A DNA stretch of 64,000 nt from Cyprinodon diabolis. Its lineage: Eukaryota > Chordata > Actinopteri > Cyprinodontiformes > Cyprinodontidae. Below are positions 12,787 through 25,100 of the stretch, one piece after another. The translations under genes were made by a program, and so were the position numbers. Numbering within the stretch: the first letter of the stretch is position 1; each line of letters opens with the position of its first letter. The stretch lies in contig CM060080.1 of assembly GCA_030533445.1 (NCBI GenBank), forward strand, positions 38,983,380 through 39,047,379, read 5' to 3'. The notes under the pieces were generated by a model that was not told where the DNA came from, made no database searches, and saw nothing but the letters and a program-made list of their open reading frames with translations.

Positions 12787-13847
12787 TACTACCGTTCAAA
12801 AGTTTGGGGTCACCCAAACAATTTTGTTTTCTTGAAAAGTCACACTTATTCACCACCATACGTTGTTAAATTAATAGAAAATAGAGTCAAGGCATTGACA
12901 AGGTTAGAAATAATGATTGTATTTGAAATAAGATTTTTTTTACATCAAACTTTGCTTTCGTCAAAGAATCCTCCATTTGCAGCAATCCCAGCATTGCAGA
13001 CCTTTGGCATTCTAGCTGTTAATTTGTTGAGGTAATCCGGAGAAAATGCTCCCCACGCTTCCAGAAGCAGCTCCCACCAGTTGGATTGGTTGGATGGGAA
13101 CTTCTTGCGAACCATACGGTCAAGCTGCTCCCACAACAGCTCAATGGGGCTCAGATCTGGTGACTGCGCTGGCCGCTCCATTACCGATAGAATACCAGCT
13201 GCCTGCTTCTGCTCTAAATAGTTCTTGCACAATTTGGAGGTGTGTTTAGGGTCATTGTCCTGTTGTAGGATGAAATTGGCTCCAATCAAGCGCTGTCCGC
13301 TGGGTATGGCATGGCGTTGCAAAATGGAGTGATAGCCTTCCTTATTCAGAACCCCTTTTACCCTGTACAAGTCTCCCACCTTACCAGCACCAAAGCACTG
13401 TCAAGTTTCAGATGAAAGTTCTCTTTTTCTGATCATTTTGAGCGTTTAATTGACCCCACAAATGTGATGCTCCAGAAACTCAATCTGCTCAAAGGAAGGT
13501 CAGTTTTGTAGCTTCTGTAACGAGCTAAAGTGTTTTCAGATGTGTGACCATGATTGCACAAGGGTTTTCTAATCATCAATTAGCCTTCTGAGCCAATGAG
13601 CAACACATTGTACCATTAGAACACTGGAGTGATAGTTGCTGGAAATGGGCCTCTATACACCTATGTAGATATTGCACCAAAAACCAGACATTTGCAGCTA
13701 GAATAGTCATTTACCACATTAGCAATGTATAGAGTGTATTTCTTTAAAGTTAAGACTAGTTTAAAGTTATCTTCATTGAAAAGTACAGTGCTTTTCCTTT
13801 AAAAATAAGGACATTTCAACGTGACCCCAAACTTTTGAAAGGTAGTG
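12787..13847 (-). mobile_element. Internally deleted Tc1-like transposon with short inverted ends
   Basis: The left end reads CTACCGTTCAAAAGTTTGGG and the right end is its inverse with one mismatch, flanked by TA dinucleotides as expected for Tc1/mariner. Only the C-terminal part of the transposase frame remains, on the minus strand. The remaining 470 bp towards the right end do not encode the expected DNA-binding domains, so this copy is non-autonomous. Confidence 0.85.
12945..13379 (-). pseudogene. C-terminal part of a Tc1-like transposase
   Basis: An open frame of 144 residues carries the second and third parts of the DDE catalytic triad: QQDNDPKHT, then SPDLSPIELLWEQLD about 34 residues on. 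The N-terminal paired-like helix-turn-helix domains and the first catalytic aspartate are missing. The start codon is merely the first in-frame ATG; true Tc1 transposases are about 340 residues. In the intact enzyme the protein cuts and pastes its own element at TA sites in the nucleus; this remnant cannot. Confidence 0.75.
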
Positions 13848-13849
13848 TA

Positions 13850-14520
13850 TATAATATTAGATCTAAAACTGTCAACAATTCCAAACAATCTACTAAAAAC
13901 ACAACAAAACTTCAGCAGATCAATAAATCATTAAAAGCCAGCAGAAGAAGCTGTTTCTACACCTTTCTTCTGGGGTGTAATTTTTTACCCAAACAGAGGA
14001 CAAGGTGGGGACAGCGGCTCAGGGAACAAGCAAGGCCTTTTTTTGACGTTCACACTCCCACCTCGCTGGCGTCCGGTCGTCCAGAGAGAGATGCTGGCTC
14101 ATATAACTCAGACTTATTCTCATGGATTTTTGTGGTTGGGCAGCTGGCCCGGGGATTTCAATTCATAAACAAGCTGGATCCTAAAATGCTTCCTCCTCAC
14201 TGAAGAACTCCACCCTGTTCATAAAACTCTTGAGGTTAGCAACTAAGGGCCCTTTGCCAGGTAAGTTTGTAACTGTAATCCATCTGCAGAATTAAGCTCC
14301 CTTTATTATAAGTTTGGAGACAAAGCATGCCTACTATATGGAAATACTATTAATATGGTGAATCAGATTAATTGAGGAACAGATTGAGGCCGTGTGGAAA
14401 CAGACACCCAGCTTTGAACTGAGTTATTCTCACTGAAGGTGGATAAATGAGAAAAACCTGAGTTGAACAACATTTACTTTGCTTTGCTCTGAATCCTGTG
14501 GTAAGTTTTCTCAGAACAAC
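13850..14520. other. Spacer between two Tc1-like elements
   Basis: The 122-codon frame at 13835-14203 has no recognisable domain and begins inside the transposon end, so I treat it as chance. Confidence 0.4.
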
Positions 14521-14522
14521 TA

Positions 14523-15744
14523 CACTCACCGGCCACTTTATTAGGTACCCCATGCTAGTAACGGGTTGGACCCCCTTTTGCCTTCAGAATTGCCTCAACT
14601 CTTCGTGGCATAGATTCAACAAGGTGCTGGAAGCATTCCTCAGGGAGTTTGGTCCATATTGACATGATGGCATCACACAGTTGCCGCAGATTTGTCGGCT
14701 GCACATCCATGATGCGAATCTCCCGTTCCACCACATCCCAAAGATGCTCTATTGGATTGAGATCTGGTGACTGTGGAGGCCATTTGAGTACAGTGAACTC
14801 ATTGTCATGTTCAAGAAACCAGTCTGAGATGATTCCAGCTTTATGACATGGCGCATTATCCTGCTGAAAGTAGCCATCAGAAGTTGGGTACATTGTGGTC
14901 ATAAAGGGATGGACATGGTCAGCAACAATACTCAGGTAGGCTGTGGCGTTGCAACGATGCTCAATTGGTACCAAGGGGCCCAAAGAGTGCCAAGAAAATA
15001 TTCCCCACACCATGACACCACCACCACCAGCCTGAACCGTTGATACAAGGCAGGATGGATCCATGCTTTCATGTTGTAGACGCCAAATTCTGACCCTACC
15101 ATCCGAATGTCGCAGCAGAAATCCAGACTCATCAGACCAGGCAACGTTTTTCCAATCTTCTATTGTCCAATTTCGATGAGCTTGTGCAAATTGTAGCCTC
15201 AGTTTCCTGTTCTTAGCTGAAAGGAGTGGCACCCGGTGTGGTCTTCTGCTGCTGTAGCCCATCTGCCTCAAAGTTCCACGTACTGTGCGTTCAGAGATGC
15301 TCTTCTGCCCACCTTGGTTGTAACGGGAGGTTATTTGAGTCACTGTTGCCCTTCTATCAGCTCCAACCAGTCTGGCCATTCTCCTCTGACCTCTGGCATC
15401 AACAAGGCATTTCCGCCCACAGAACTGCCTCTCACTGGATGTTTTTTTCTTTTTCGGACCATTCTCTGTAAACCCTAGAGATGGTTGTGCGTGAAAATCC
15501 CAGTAGATCAGCAGTTTCTGAAATGCTCAGACCAGCCCTTCTGGCACCAACAATCATGCCACGTTCAAAGTCACTCAAATCACCTTTCTTCCCCATACTG
15601 ATGCTCGGTTTGAACTGCAGGAGATTGTCTTGACCATGTCTACATGCCTAAATGCACTGAGTTGCCGCCATGTGATTGGCTGCTTAGAAATTAAGTGTTA
15701 ACGAGCAGTTGGACAGGTGTACCTAATAAAGTGGCCGGTGAGTG
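14523..15744 (-). mobile_element. Near-complete Tc1-like transposon with short inverted repeats
   Basis: The ends are perfect inverse copies beginning CACTCACCGGCCACTTTATT, flanked by TA duplications at 14521-14522 and 15745-15746. The 1.22-kb length and single minus-strand transposase frame are typical of fish Tc1-like elements with short inverted repeats. The transposase is broken by one frameshift, so this copy is close to intact and probably fairly young. Confidence 0.93.
14555..15596 (-). pseudogene. Tc1-like transposase, one frameshift
   Basis: The frame starts MGKKGDLSDFERGMIVGAR at 15596 and contains a helix-turn-helix (LSISETADLLGFSRTTISRV). After an A7 run at about 15442-15448 it shifts by one base and hits stops. 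The downstream frame resumes and continues to 14555 without interruption for at least 274 residues. It holds a second DNA-binding domain and the DDE triad: [20 protein letters not shown] and [17 protein letters not shown] with the usual 34-residue gap. The protein would bind the short inverted repeats and cut and paste the element. The single homopolymer indel could be a true mutation or an assembly error. No host function is implied. Confidence 0.88.
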
Positions 15745-15813
15745 TATATCCTCAAAGTTTTAAGGAAAACAGAAAAACAAAAAAAAATAGATGAGCCAAC
15801 TAAAATCTGACAC

Positions 15814-16171
15814 TGTCAGGATTGGCAAATACTTGTTGAGGACTCAAATGCAGAGCTGAGAGGAATAAACCGATGGAATTGAGGAGTTTAAATGCCAAAA
15901 AAAACAATGAATGGAGTAAACAACTGGTTGGAGAAGAGAGCCAGGGGGAAAAGAAACAGGCACAAGGGGGCAACAGAGAGTAACCAAGAAATACCTAAGT
16001 GCTAAAAAAAAATGAAAAAAAAAACAGCCAGAAAACAACTAGAATGACACAAAATGGAAATTAAACCAAAGACCTAGAAAACATAAAGTGACATAAATCA
16101 AAGTTTTACTGAAAACTCAAAAAGAAAACTTAAACAGAACCAAAAAGCCCAGAAAGGGCAGAATCATGACA
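15814..16171 (-). mobile_element. Possible solo LTR or LTR-like repeat
   Basis: The segment begins TGTCAGGATT and ends AATCATGACA, near-inverse termini of the TG...CA type, with minus-strand polarity by analogy with other LTRs here. The 5-bp flanks (GACAC and CAAAG) do not match, so the insertion boundaries are not confirmed. It is A-rich on the plus strand and has no coding content. Confidence 0.4.
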
Positions 16172-17164
16172 CAAAGCAAGTGTTGTAAGAGATTTCGAAT
16201 ATTTAATCAGATTTTTTATATAACAGTAAAGTGACAGAAAACAGGATGAAAAAGAGAGGAAAAATGTCTTGGTGTCAGGATTCAAATCCCGGACGGCTGC
16301 ATAAAGGCAAGACCTTTATATAATAGTCACACTCTCTACCCGTGTGTGTCTCTGAACCGGTATCTAAAATATGCAACTTCTTTGAAGATATCAGTAAGGA
16401 ACAGATGATAAATTGTAGTATGTTTGTACAAACATCAAGACTACTGATTGGTAGAAGGTTAATTTCTATATAACCATATATAACCATAACCATATGACCA
16501 TGGTGACAACTAACGAAGATGAATAAAAACAAAATCTGAAAATGTTAATGTTTCTAACAGTAAGGTTGTGTTTCTGAGTCTAAAACATCTGTCTTACCTC
16601 CCAAAGTTACAATGATTGATGCATCAATCAACCGGATGAGCAGCAGGTTTGACGCTCCACTTTAAAGATCAAGATCCACCTTAGTTTACCAAATGTCTCT
16701 GTATGAATGTGCCTGGGGGGCGCAACCAAAGAACACAGCACCAGATGCTGCTGTACCTCCAAGCTGTCTGAAAATTATCCTTAAACATCGGATCCAGCAA
16801 AAGCCTGTGAAATTGTTAAGTTCTTGTAATGCATGGAGTCCAAATGTAAGGTAAACTGAGGAAGCCAAGACATTAATGAACACATAAATTGTGATATCTA
16901 TGGTATTTCTATAGGCTTCAAGTTAAAGTGTAAATAAATGTCTATAATAGAAAAACTGGCCTTATTGACAGTTAGGTACGATGTTACAGTAATTAAGCAG
17001 ATCTACAGTTTTACTTGCTGAGAATTTCTATTGTTAGCTGAGTGGATGGTACTTCAGCCGTAAGCTGTCCAGGTTATTGGGTCGATTCTCTCCTCTTATG
17101 AGGAAAAGGTTTTCTAAGTTGGTGTACTTGCAAGAATTATTTCTAACAAGACATCAGAGGGCTC

Positions 17165-18410
17165 TACTGTCATGGCCAAAAGTTTTGAGAATGATTCAAA
17201 TGTTTTTGTATTTACAAAGTCTACTGCTTCAGTTTTTATAACGGCAATTTGCACATACTCCAGAATGTTCTAAAGAGTGATCAGCGTAACAGCAATTAAT
17301 TGCAAAGTTAATATTTGCCTAGAAAATGAACTTTATCCCTCAAAGCACATTTCAACTTCATTGCAGCTCTGCCTTAAAGGAGCAGCTAACATGGTTTCAG
17401 TGATTGCTCCATTAACACAGGTGTGGGTGGTGATGAGGACAGGGCTGGAGATCAATCTGTCAGGATTCAGTCAGAATGACGCCACTGGACACTTTAAAAA
17501 GAGGCTGCTGCTTGGCATCTTTGTTTCTCTTCTGTGAACCATGGTTATCTCTAAAGAAACATGTGGAGTCATCATTGCACTGCACAAAAATGGCCGAACA
17601 AGAAAGAGAATGGCAGCTAGAAAGATTGCATCTTAGTCAGGAATCTATGGCATCATCAACAACTTCAAGGAGAGAGGTTCCATTGTTGCCAAAAAGGCTC
17701 CAAGGCGCCCAAGAAAGACCAGCAAGCGCCAGGACCGTCTCTGAAAAGTGTTTTAGCTGTGGGATCGGACTACCAGCGGTGCAGAGCTTGCTCAGGAATG
17801 GCAGCAGGCAGGTGTGAGTGCATCTGCACGCACTGTGAGGCGGAGACTCTTGGAGCAAGGCCTGGTCTCAAGGAGGGCAGCAAAGAAGCCACTTCTCTCC
17901 AGGAAAACCATCAGGGACAGACTGATATTCTGCTAAAGGTACAGGGAGGGGACTGCTGAGGACTGGGGGAAAAGTCATTTTCTCTCATCAATCCCCTTTC
18001 CCATTGTTTGGGACATCTGGAAAACAGCTTGTTGGGAGAAGACGAGGTGAGCGCTACCACCAGTCTGGTCTCATGCTTAGTGTAAAGCATCCTGAAACCA
18101 GTCATGTGTGGGGTTGCTTCTCAGCCAAGGGAGTCGGCTCTCTCACAGTCTGACCTAAAAACACAGCCATGGTACCAGAATGTCCTCCGAGAGCAACTTC
18201 TCCCAACCGTCCAAGAGCAGTTTGGTGATGAACAATGCCTTTTCCAGCATGATGGAGCACCTTGCCTTAAAGCAAAGGTGATATCTAACTGGCTCAGGGA
18301 ACAAAACAGAGAGATGTTGGGTCCATGGCCTGGAAACTCCCCTGATCTTAATCCCATAGAAAACTTGTGGTCAATCATCAAGAGACGGGCGGACAAATGA
18401 AAACCTAGGA
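17165..18410 (+). mobile_element. Decayed Tc1-like element, right end lost
   Basis: The left end reads TACTGTCATGGCCAAAAG followed by TTTTGAGAATGA, a Tc1-type inverted repeat, but no inverse copy is found downstream, so the right end is deleted. The interior encodes transposase fragments in three frames between 17540 and 18397. Confidence 0.75.
17540..18397 (+). pseudogene. Broken Tc1-like transposase
   Basis: The start region reads MVISKETCGVIIALHKNGRT, the usual N-terminal helix-turn-helix of a Tc1 family. Later blocks include the second DNA-binding part (SARTVRRRLLEQGL, near 17820-17860). The catalytic C-terminus then appears in another frame: CLFQHDGAPCLKAKVISNWL and [19 protein letters not shown] (18236-18397). 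Several frameshifts and stops separate the blocks, and the region around the first catalytic aspartate is unrecognisable. Confidence 0.75.
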
Positions 18411-18529
18411 TAAACACTTATACTCCATATTTGACAACTAATGGAATATTCAAACCAACTCCAAAGACAAAATCTCAACAAAGAAGTGTGAAACAAATAT
18501 TTTTTTTAAAAAGGATTTCACTGTGGATG

Positions 18530-18850
18530 TGTTGTAAGAATAAATTGTAATAACTAGGTTGGAGTGTGGAGTTTGGTTTGGTGGACAGAAATAGCTCAGT
18601 ATCATCAGCAAAACAGTAAAAAGTAATTTAAGAAAGATGCGACACAGGGGAAAGGGGGTAAATAATGGATAGGAGGGGTCCAAGAGCTGAACCTTGGGGT
18701 ATACCTCTAGAGATGGGCAAGACTGACAACAAAATGGCTGAAGTTTAATGAACCAGAGAGGAATCAGTTTAAAGTTGAAACAGATTTGTCAATAAGGTCA
18801 AGAGTGAGAATGGAGCGACCAGGGCCAGCAGACCATTTGCATTTTTCATC
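18530..18850 (-). mobile_element. Possible decayed LINE fragment
   Basis: The wording of this stretch (ATCATCAGCAAAACAGT, then CCAAGAGCTGAACCTTGGGG) resembles the antisense of reverse-transcriptase sequence common in fish LINEs. The frame is too damaged to show motifs, so this is a weak call from general resemblance. Confidence 0.3.
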
Positions 18851-21254
18851 AGGGCAGTTTGGGTGGTGTGGTGGGATGGAAAATCTGCTATGAAATTGGT
18901 CTGTGATACATCTAAAAGATCTAACGATGGGAAGAAGATTAAACTTTTTAAGTTCCTACAAAATATCTTTGATCTTTGCTTTATGTATGTTATAGAGACA
19001 TTCAGCTGTTTCTCTTTCAACTCAATTTGCACTAGAGTTAAAAAAAAAAAAAAGACTTGGAATAAACTCCACAAACAGGCATTCCTCTCTTCAGATGTCA
19101 CCTTACACCCAAGCTGTGTCTTTATACCCAGCATGCCTTTGTCTCTCATGACTGCAAAGCTGGCGCTTCACTAGAAGATATTGAGGAAATGACAGCAAGG
19201 ATGAAAGGAAACCAAATGAGCTGCAGCAAATTAAATGAATAACAGAAAAAGAAACATTACCATCTGCCATCAGTTATTATTGCACAAAAGTATGTGTAGA
19301 TGGCCTTGCAGAGGATTCTGTTTTCTTTTTCTTTTTACTGTGCAGTCCAGACCTCGCTGCTCTGTAACACTCAGCGTTGGCGAGCTGAGAGAGGAGGGGG
19401 AATCCCATCAAACACCTTTGCCCGCTTTCCCTTCCTGTAACAGTTTAACCCCTGCTAAGCAGAGCGCGCACAGAGGGCAGCTCAAGCTACAATTACAGAG
19501 CTGATTACAGATCGGCTCCTCAGTCAGGCTCCAGTTTTTACTTCTGAGGGAATAACTGTGCACAGGAGGGTTAAGGAGATTCTGCAGGAGTTGGGAAGCC
19601 CCTGAGGGATCTAATAAGAGGAAATACAAACCATAGTTTCACATACCAATGCAAATTTCACATGTTGATTTGTCTTTAATGTCATGTACTGGTAAACCTC
19701 TGGGTGAGCTTTAAAACTACTCAAAATAAGTGCAAGGCTGACATCTGCTGGCAAGGATTGGTACTTGTTCTGTTTAATGGGGAAGATTTATCCAACTTGG
19801 AAGTATTTATATGTGGAGAATTATTAATCTAAAAACATTGATAATTGAAAATAATTTTTCAGAATTGTATCAAATCAACCAATGTTTGGACAGTTGGTAA
19901 GGGAAAAACTTTCACACGTTTGAATTTACAAGGACGTACATATTCACCTTGAATTCATCATACGTAAACGTTCACATTTAGAAAGGAGGAATTTTCAGCT
20001 GTTTACCTTTAAAGGATACTTATATCTGATATATAAGAGCATTAATGATGAACTGGAACCTGATCAGAGAAACAATGCTGGTCAGACTTTGAGAGGAAAT
20101 TATTTACATAACGGACTTTTCCAAGTATTTCTTCATCAACTATGTGTAGCGAGCTTCACCAAAAACTAACCTGGAGAAAAGTTAAATAACAGCATCGATT
20201 TCTCAGACAATAAAATTGAAAAACAGTTTTTATTGTTCAACTTTTATTCAAAGTATAGAGCAGAAGCTGCCCAGGGTAAAGTGAAAATGCTACAAGCCAT
20301 AAATAATGATCAGAAAAAGAAAACCTAACCTACTTTAAGGGTCTCCAAATGAACACATTCATTGTAAGGATATATTAAAACATAAAATCATGAATCAATA
20401 GTCTGTGAAAATCATTCCAAGCCCTATAAAAACAATGAAATATGCCTGGAAATCAGTGAAAATTGTAGCTTTAAGTCAGATGCTTGAATATTTGGAAAGT
20501 GGTCAAACACACAGAAGCAGGCAGTTAGCTTGTTTCAGTGTTAAGAGAGGAAGCCTGCAAACCAAAGTGATACCAAAGCCGATGCTTCCTTCCACTGTAT
20601 TCCTTTTCATTGGCCATTTCAGCATGCTTGCAGTCTGCTGCTGCCTGGCTGATAGGGTCACATTTAAAGTAAACATTCATTTTTAGGAGCAAAACCAGCA
20701 AAAAACAAAACGGAAAATGACAGCAAACATAGTCCATTTCCAAGCAGTAAGAACCTAAACAATGTTAACTTTGGAGTGAATAAAATACTTCTTCCTAAAG
20801 CAGGATGTGTTTGTTTATAATGCAGTTTATAACCAACTAATATTTACACGGCTGCTCAAACAAACTAGTGATGACTGGACATCGGACATCAAAGGAGTTG
20901 CTGCTCTTTGACTTCCTGCATTCATGGATGCATGTTTATATCCAAGGCTGTGTTTAAGTTTTAATCCTCTATTTGCACATGATTTATTATACAAACAAAA
21001 GGACTGTTTTTTTTATTTAAGATTTGTTTCCCTCAGTTCTATTTTTACAGAACTACAACGGAAAAACTTTTAACGATATTCCAAACTGGGAAGAAGAATG
21101 ATGCTTAGAGAGTGCTCACGTTTGAAGGTACGACAGATCTGTTTGTCTTTGGTCATGCTGCATTCTTATTTATTGAAATCAACTCTTTGGGGAAGTTTGG
21201 TGCATATTAAAAGGTCCAGTTGCAGGGAAATGATCCAAACCAACCAATAAAAGG
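18851..21254. other. No gene recognised downstream of tmx1
   Basis: An A13 run lies near 19040. No exon, repeat end or RNA gene can be supported. Part of the right side may be tmx1 3' untranslated sequence if the gene uses a distal polyadenylation signal. Confidence 0.35.
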
Positions 21255-21497
21255 TTTATTTCAACTGAGCTTAACCTCTTAGCATCTGACAACTTTTCCC
21301 ATTTTATTTTACTTTAGGATTTTTACAAATGTGTGTGTTAGAAAGTACTAAATAGAGCTGGGAGTTTAAGGATTTAAATTAACTTTTTAACTGAAGTTTG
21401 ATTGATTTTGGGTTTTATGTGCAGAAAAAAAACGACCTGTTTGATACAAGTGATGTTCGCAGACCAAAGCTTGTCACAATTAAAAGCAAAACATTTT

Positions 21498-21503
21498 TTT
21501 AAT
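21498..21503 (-). terminator. Candidate polyadenylation signal of tmx1
   Basis: On the minus strand an ATTAAA lies about 370 bases after the tmx1 stop codon. Canonical AATAAA hexamers occur further on at 21255-21260 and 21169-21174. Which is used cannot be decided from sequence alone. Confidence 0.4.
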
Positions 21504-21873
21504 GAAAAACAATGCATAGCATAGACAGCATCTCAAAAATCAGCTGTGCTGCACTTCATACCTACACCTCAGGCATGGCGGCTTGCTTCCACGTGTGAGG
21601 AAAGTTTTTTTGTTGTTCCAGTTGGAGCCTGCTGCTCAGGTGGAGGGAGCGGAGGTAGAAGTGTAAAGGGCTCCTGTTTGAAACAAGGTGTTAAAGTAGG
21701 GTGTTTCTAAGGTTGAAGTGGGGGTGTAGGGGGCGTGTCAGAAGGAAGATTTTGGACCCCTTCTTCTTAATACTGCTGCTAAGAACCACAGCTCCTCCAG
21801 CTCTTCTGACTCCACTGTGCTCTTATCAAATGAGGAAAAGGAAAAGAGGCACGGGAATCTCCCTGCTAACTCT

Positions 21874-22109
21874 CTAGCTGTCCTCTTCATCCTCCCCCCG
21901 GCTGCCCACCGCTCTCTTCCTCAGAGCCTCATCAGAGTAACCCTGGCTTCTGGGTTCTGGCCGACCTTCGGGAGACCCTCTTAGTTTTCTCCAGTCCCCG
22001 TCCTGGTCTTCATCCTCTTCCTCCTCATCATCATCATCCTCTTCACCGTCAGCCTCCTGGTCCTCATCCTGATGCTGGATCAGCCTTGCCTGCTCCATAG
22101 CCTGTTTCT
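21874..22109 (-). CDS. tmx1: tmx1 exon 8 (acidic tail, stop)
   Basis: The last coding exon begins [12 protein letters not shown] and holds a run dominated by Asp and Glu, then a basic/glycine segment and the terminal EDEEDS before the stop at 21874-21876. The acceptor is TTCAACAG. Confidence 0.93.
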
Positions 22110-25100
22110 CTGTTGAAGTAGAAAAATCATCACCTAGGTTATGTGCAGCTTACAAGCTAAATATGCTTTAACTGCTTTGCATTTGTCAGTGTGCATTCAC
22201 CCCGTGTTTGAATATTTGTTAAAAACCACAACTGATTAAAGAAGAACTTTAGAGACACATTATGTACGTTTTTACTGAAAAATATATTTATAATAGCCTT
22301 TTTAATTAACCATTTACAACTGAAACATCACCTGATGAACAGATTGACACCTCGGTGGTTCAGCTTCCATCTATAAGCCTGTAGCCTATTTTCCTAAATT
22401 TACTTCGGTTGGATGTTCTTGGGCACTTCAGCTTATGGTCCATGTTGAAATGGCTCAAACTAGCAAGCAATCAAGATGCATTTTCTGGATACTTAGAAGC
22501 AACCGGCATCCAGCTCAACTCAGACACCAATGGCAGCTCCAGGTTAGGTGAAAAAAGTGAAGTCAACCACCAGGGCATGCAATGGCAACAAGCGGAAGAG
22601 TGCTGCAGTTCTGGGTTTTGGCCAAAGGTGGCAGTATCATTTGAAAATGTCGCAATCCCTCTTTAAAAAAAAAAAGAAAACATTTTTTTTTCCTTTTCAC
22701 AAGAATGTAGTAATTAATTTCTTTAAGTCCCCACAGAATATAAGGTCTGTGGTTAAAATGTGTTAAAGTAGCCTGGCTAGCCAGACTGCATAACAGTCTG
22801 AGTAATTCAGTCGGGTAAACCGCCATCAAATCCAGGCAAATATGGTCGGACCAATTACAGCACGGGAAGTGAAACTTCTCACATATAAAGCCTTAAATGG
22901 CCAAGCTCCATCTGATATCAGAGATCTGATTCTGCCGGTTTACTAGTGGTTCCTAGAATTTCTAAAAGTAGAATGGGAGGCAGATCTTTTAGTTATCAGG
23001 CTCCTCTCCTGTGGAACCAACTACCAGTTTTAGTCCGTGAGGCAGACACTCTGTCTACTTTTAAGGCTAGGCTTAAAACTTTCCTTTTTGATAAAGCTTC
23101 TAGTTAGAGTGGCTCAGGTTATCCTGAGCTATCTCTATAGTTCTGCTGCTATAGGCTTAGACTGCTGGAAGACATAGGGACCCCTTTTTCATCATTCTGC
23201 TTCATTCTATCTCTATTCTCCCACTCTGCAGAATCTGTTAGTTCAATCTCTAACGTTCTGCTCTCTCTGCTTTTTCTCATAGTAGCTTCATCTGGTCTGT
23301 TCCTGTTTGGCTGTGACTCCATCCTGGAGAGAAATATCAGCTGTGCTGCTGCCATCAACACCTTTATTAATAGATGTTGGAGCTTGGCCTGTTTTCCAGT
23401 GTAGTCCTGTTTCTCTGACTGTGACTAACTGGATGTGCTCTCTTCATCCTCTGACATGGGAGCTGGCTCGGAGCTCGTCTGCCTGGCTGTGTGTTTCCTG
23501 GACGGGGCCGCCTGTGGAGCTGGTTGACAGTTGCCTTTTGTATCTATGCTTCTTTTTCTATGTCTGCTTCTGTCTCCTTGAACCCCACTGGGCCTCAGCA
23601 GATGGCCGCTCACACTGAGCCTGGTTCTGCTGGAGGTTTCTTCCTGTTCAAAGGGAGTTTTTCCTCTCCACTGTCGCTACAAGCATGCTTAGTGTGAGGG
23701 ATTGCTGAAGAGTCAATGAGTCGATGCAATCAGCTGGTTTTCCTTAGATAGAAAACTTTGAATCAATCTGACTGGATGATCTGGTGAACTGGAAAGTGCC
23801 TTGAGATGACATGATGTGAATTGGAGCTATAGAAATAAACTGAATAGAATTGAGTTGAGGTGAAACTTAATGTGTCACTCTAAGCACTCTCTGCTAACAT
23901 TACAGCAAGTTGGCGAGCGGAGCGGAGCTATATTTCAATGATCCCTGTTCTGATGTCCCACGTGAGATTGATCTAACTTTAAAACCTCAACAACGGACAG
24001 CTTTAGAGTCATTTCTCTTTAAAAGCACAGATTTGCTATTCTCGGCTGGACATGTTTTACGGACCACAAATTTATAAACACGGAGCATGTTGCTAATATG
24101 CAAGTACTTTTCAATGTTTTCTTGCTCAGGGACCCAGAGTATCGGCTGTGAAAGTGGGGCTTGAACTCAGAACCTCTGGATTCCAAACTCTATGTCCAAA
24201 CCATAAGGCCACCCTCACCCCGTTACAGAAAGACCCCGGCCCGGGAATTTAACCTGGAACCTTTTAGCTGCAGGGCGGCAGTGCTACCCACTGCGACACC
24301 AAGCAGCCCAACATTGGTCATGTAAAAATGAATGAGAAAAACAACAAAACTCACTCTGGTAGTATTCATGCGAAGAAAATCGCCGAGAGGGAAAGACGTA
24401 ATCTGCGATGAAGACCAGCAACTAAAAAGAACAAAATATTAAAGACCAATCCAGTAATTAATAGCAACGGCACATTTCAGTTCACAGTACAGGCATTATG
24501 TCGTCATCAGTGAAACACTCACCAGACCCAACGTCAGGCCAGCGAACAAGGTGACCAGACCAAAGATGATGTATGAACCCCAAACTGGAATCCCCAGCTG
24601 CTCAGTCATGTAGTTATGGCAACGCTGTAAAACAAAACATGCTTCTCACATTTATTGAAGCCTTGAATAAATTTCAACATCAAAAAGAGCAAAAATTATT
24701 CACAATCACACTGCAGCACATTTCTTTTATTTACCGGCATTTTATTAAGTGGAAAAATAAACTGAATTTTTTCTCATTTAAATACTTAGGCTGACCAGTA
24801 GCTTGGTTTTCACATCGATGGGTGGAGTTAGCATTAGAAATAGTTAGCAGGATTCGCCTTAAAAGCAGGATAAGGAGCAATCAGGGCGAACTGACGCACT
24901 TAGAACAAGTTGTGTAAAACTATAAAAATATGAATCTAATTCATCCTCTGCTGCCACCATGAGCATGACATTTAATCAGTGGTGTGAAAAAAAAAAAATC
25001 ACACATTTGTTACTTCAGTAGAAGTATAGATCCTGCAGTTTAAAAACACTCTGCTAAAAGTTGAAGTATCAACTTGACTTCTTTACTCAAATAAAAGTGA

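Noticed and set aside
13835..14203. 122-residue open frame
   Set aside because: Starts within the Tc1 terminal repeat and shows no domain, so it is most likely chance.
23307..23618. About 100-residue frame, with an antisense partner (23149-23361), also present in the copy at 36766-37217
   Set aside because: Shared frames in both LINE copies lie in the 3' untranslated part on both strands; they reflect close relationship of the copies, not a protein under selection. No domain is visible.
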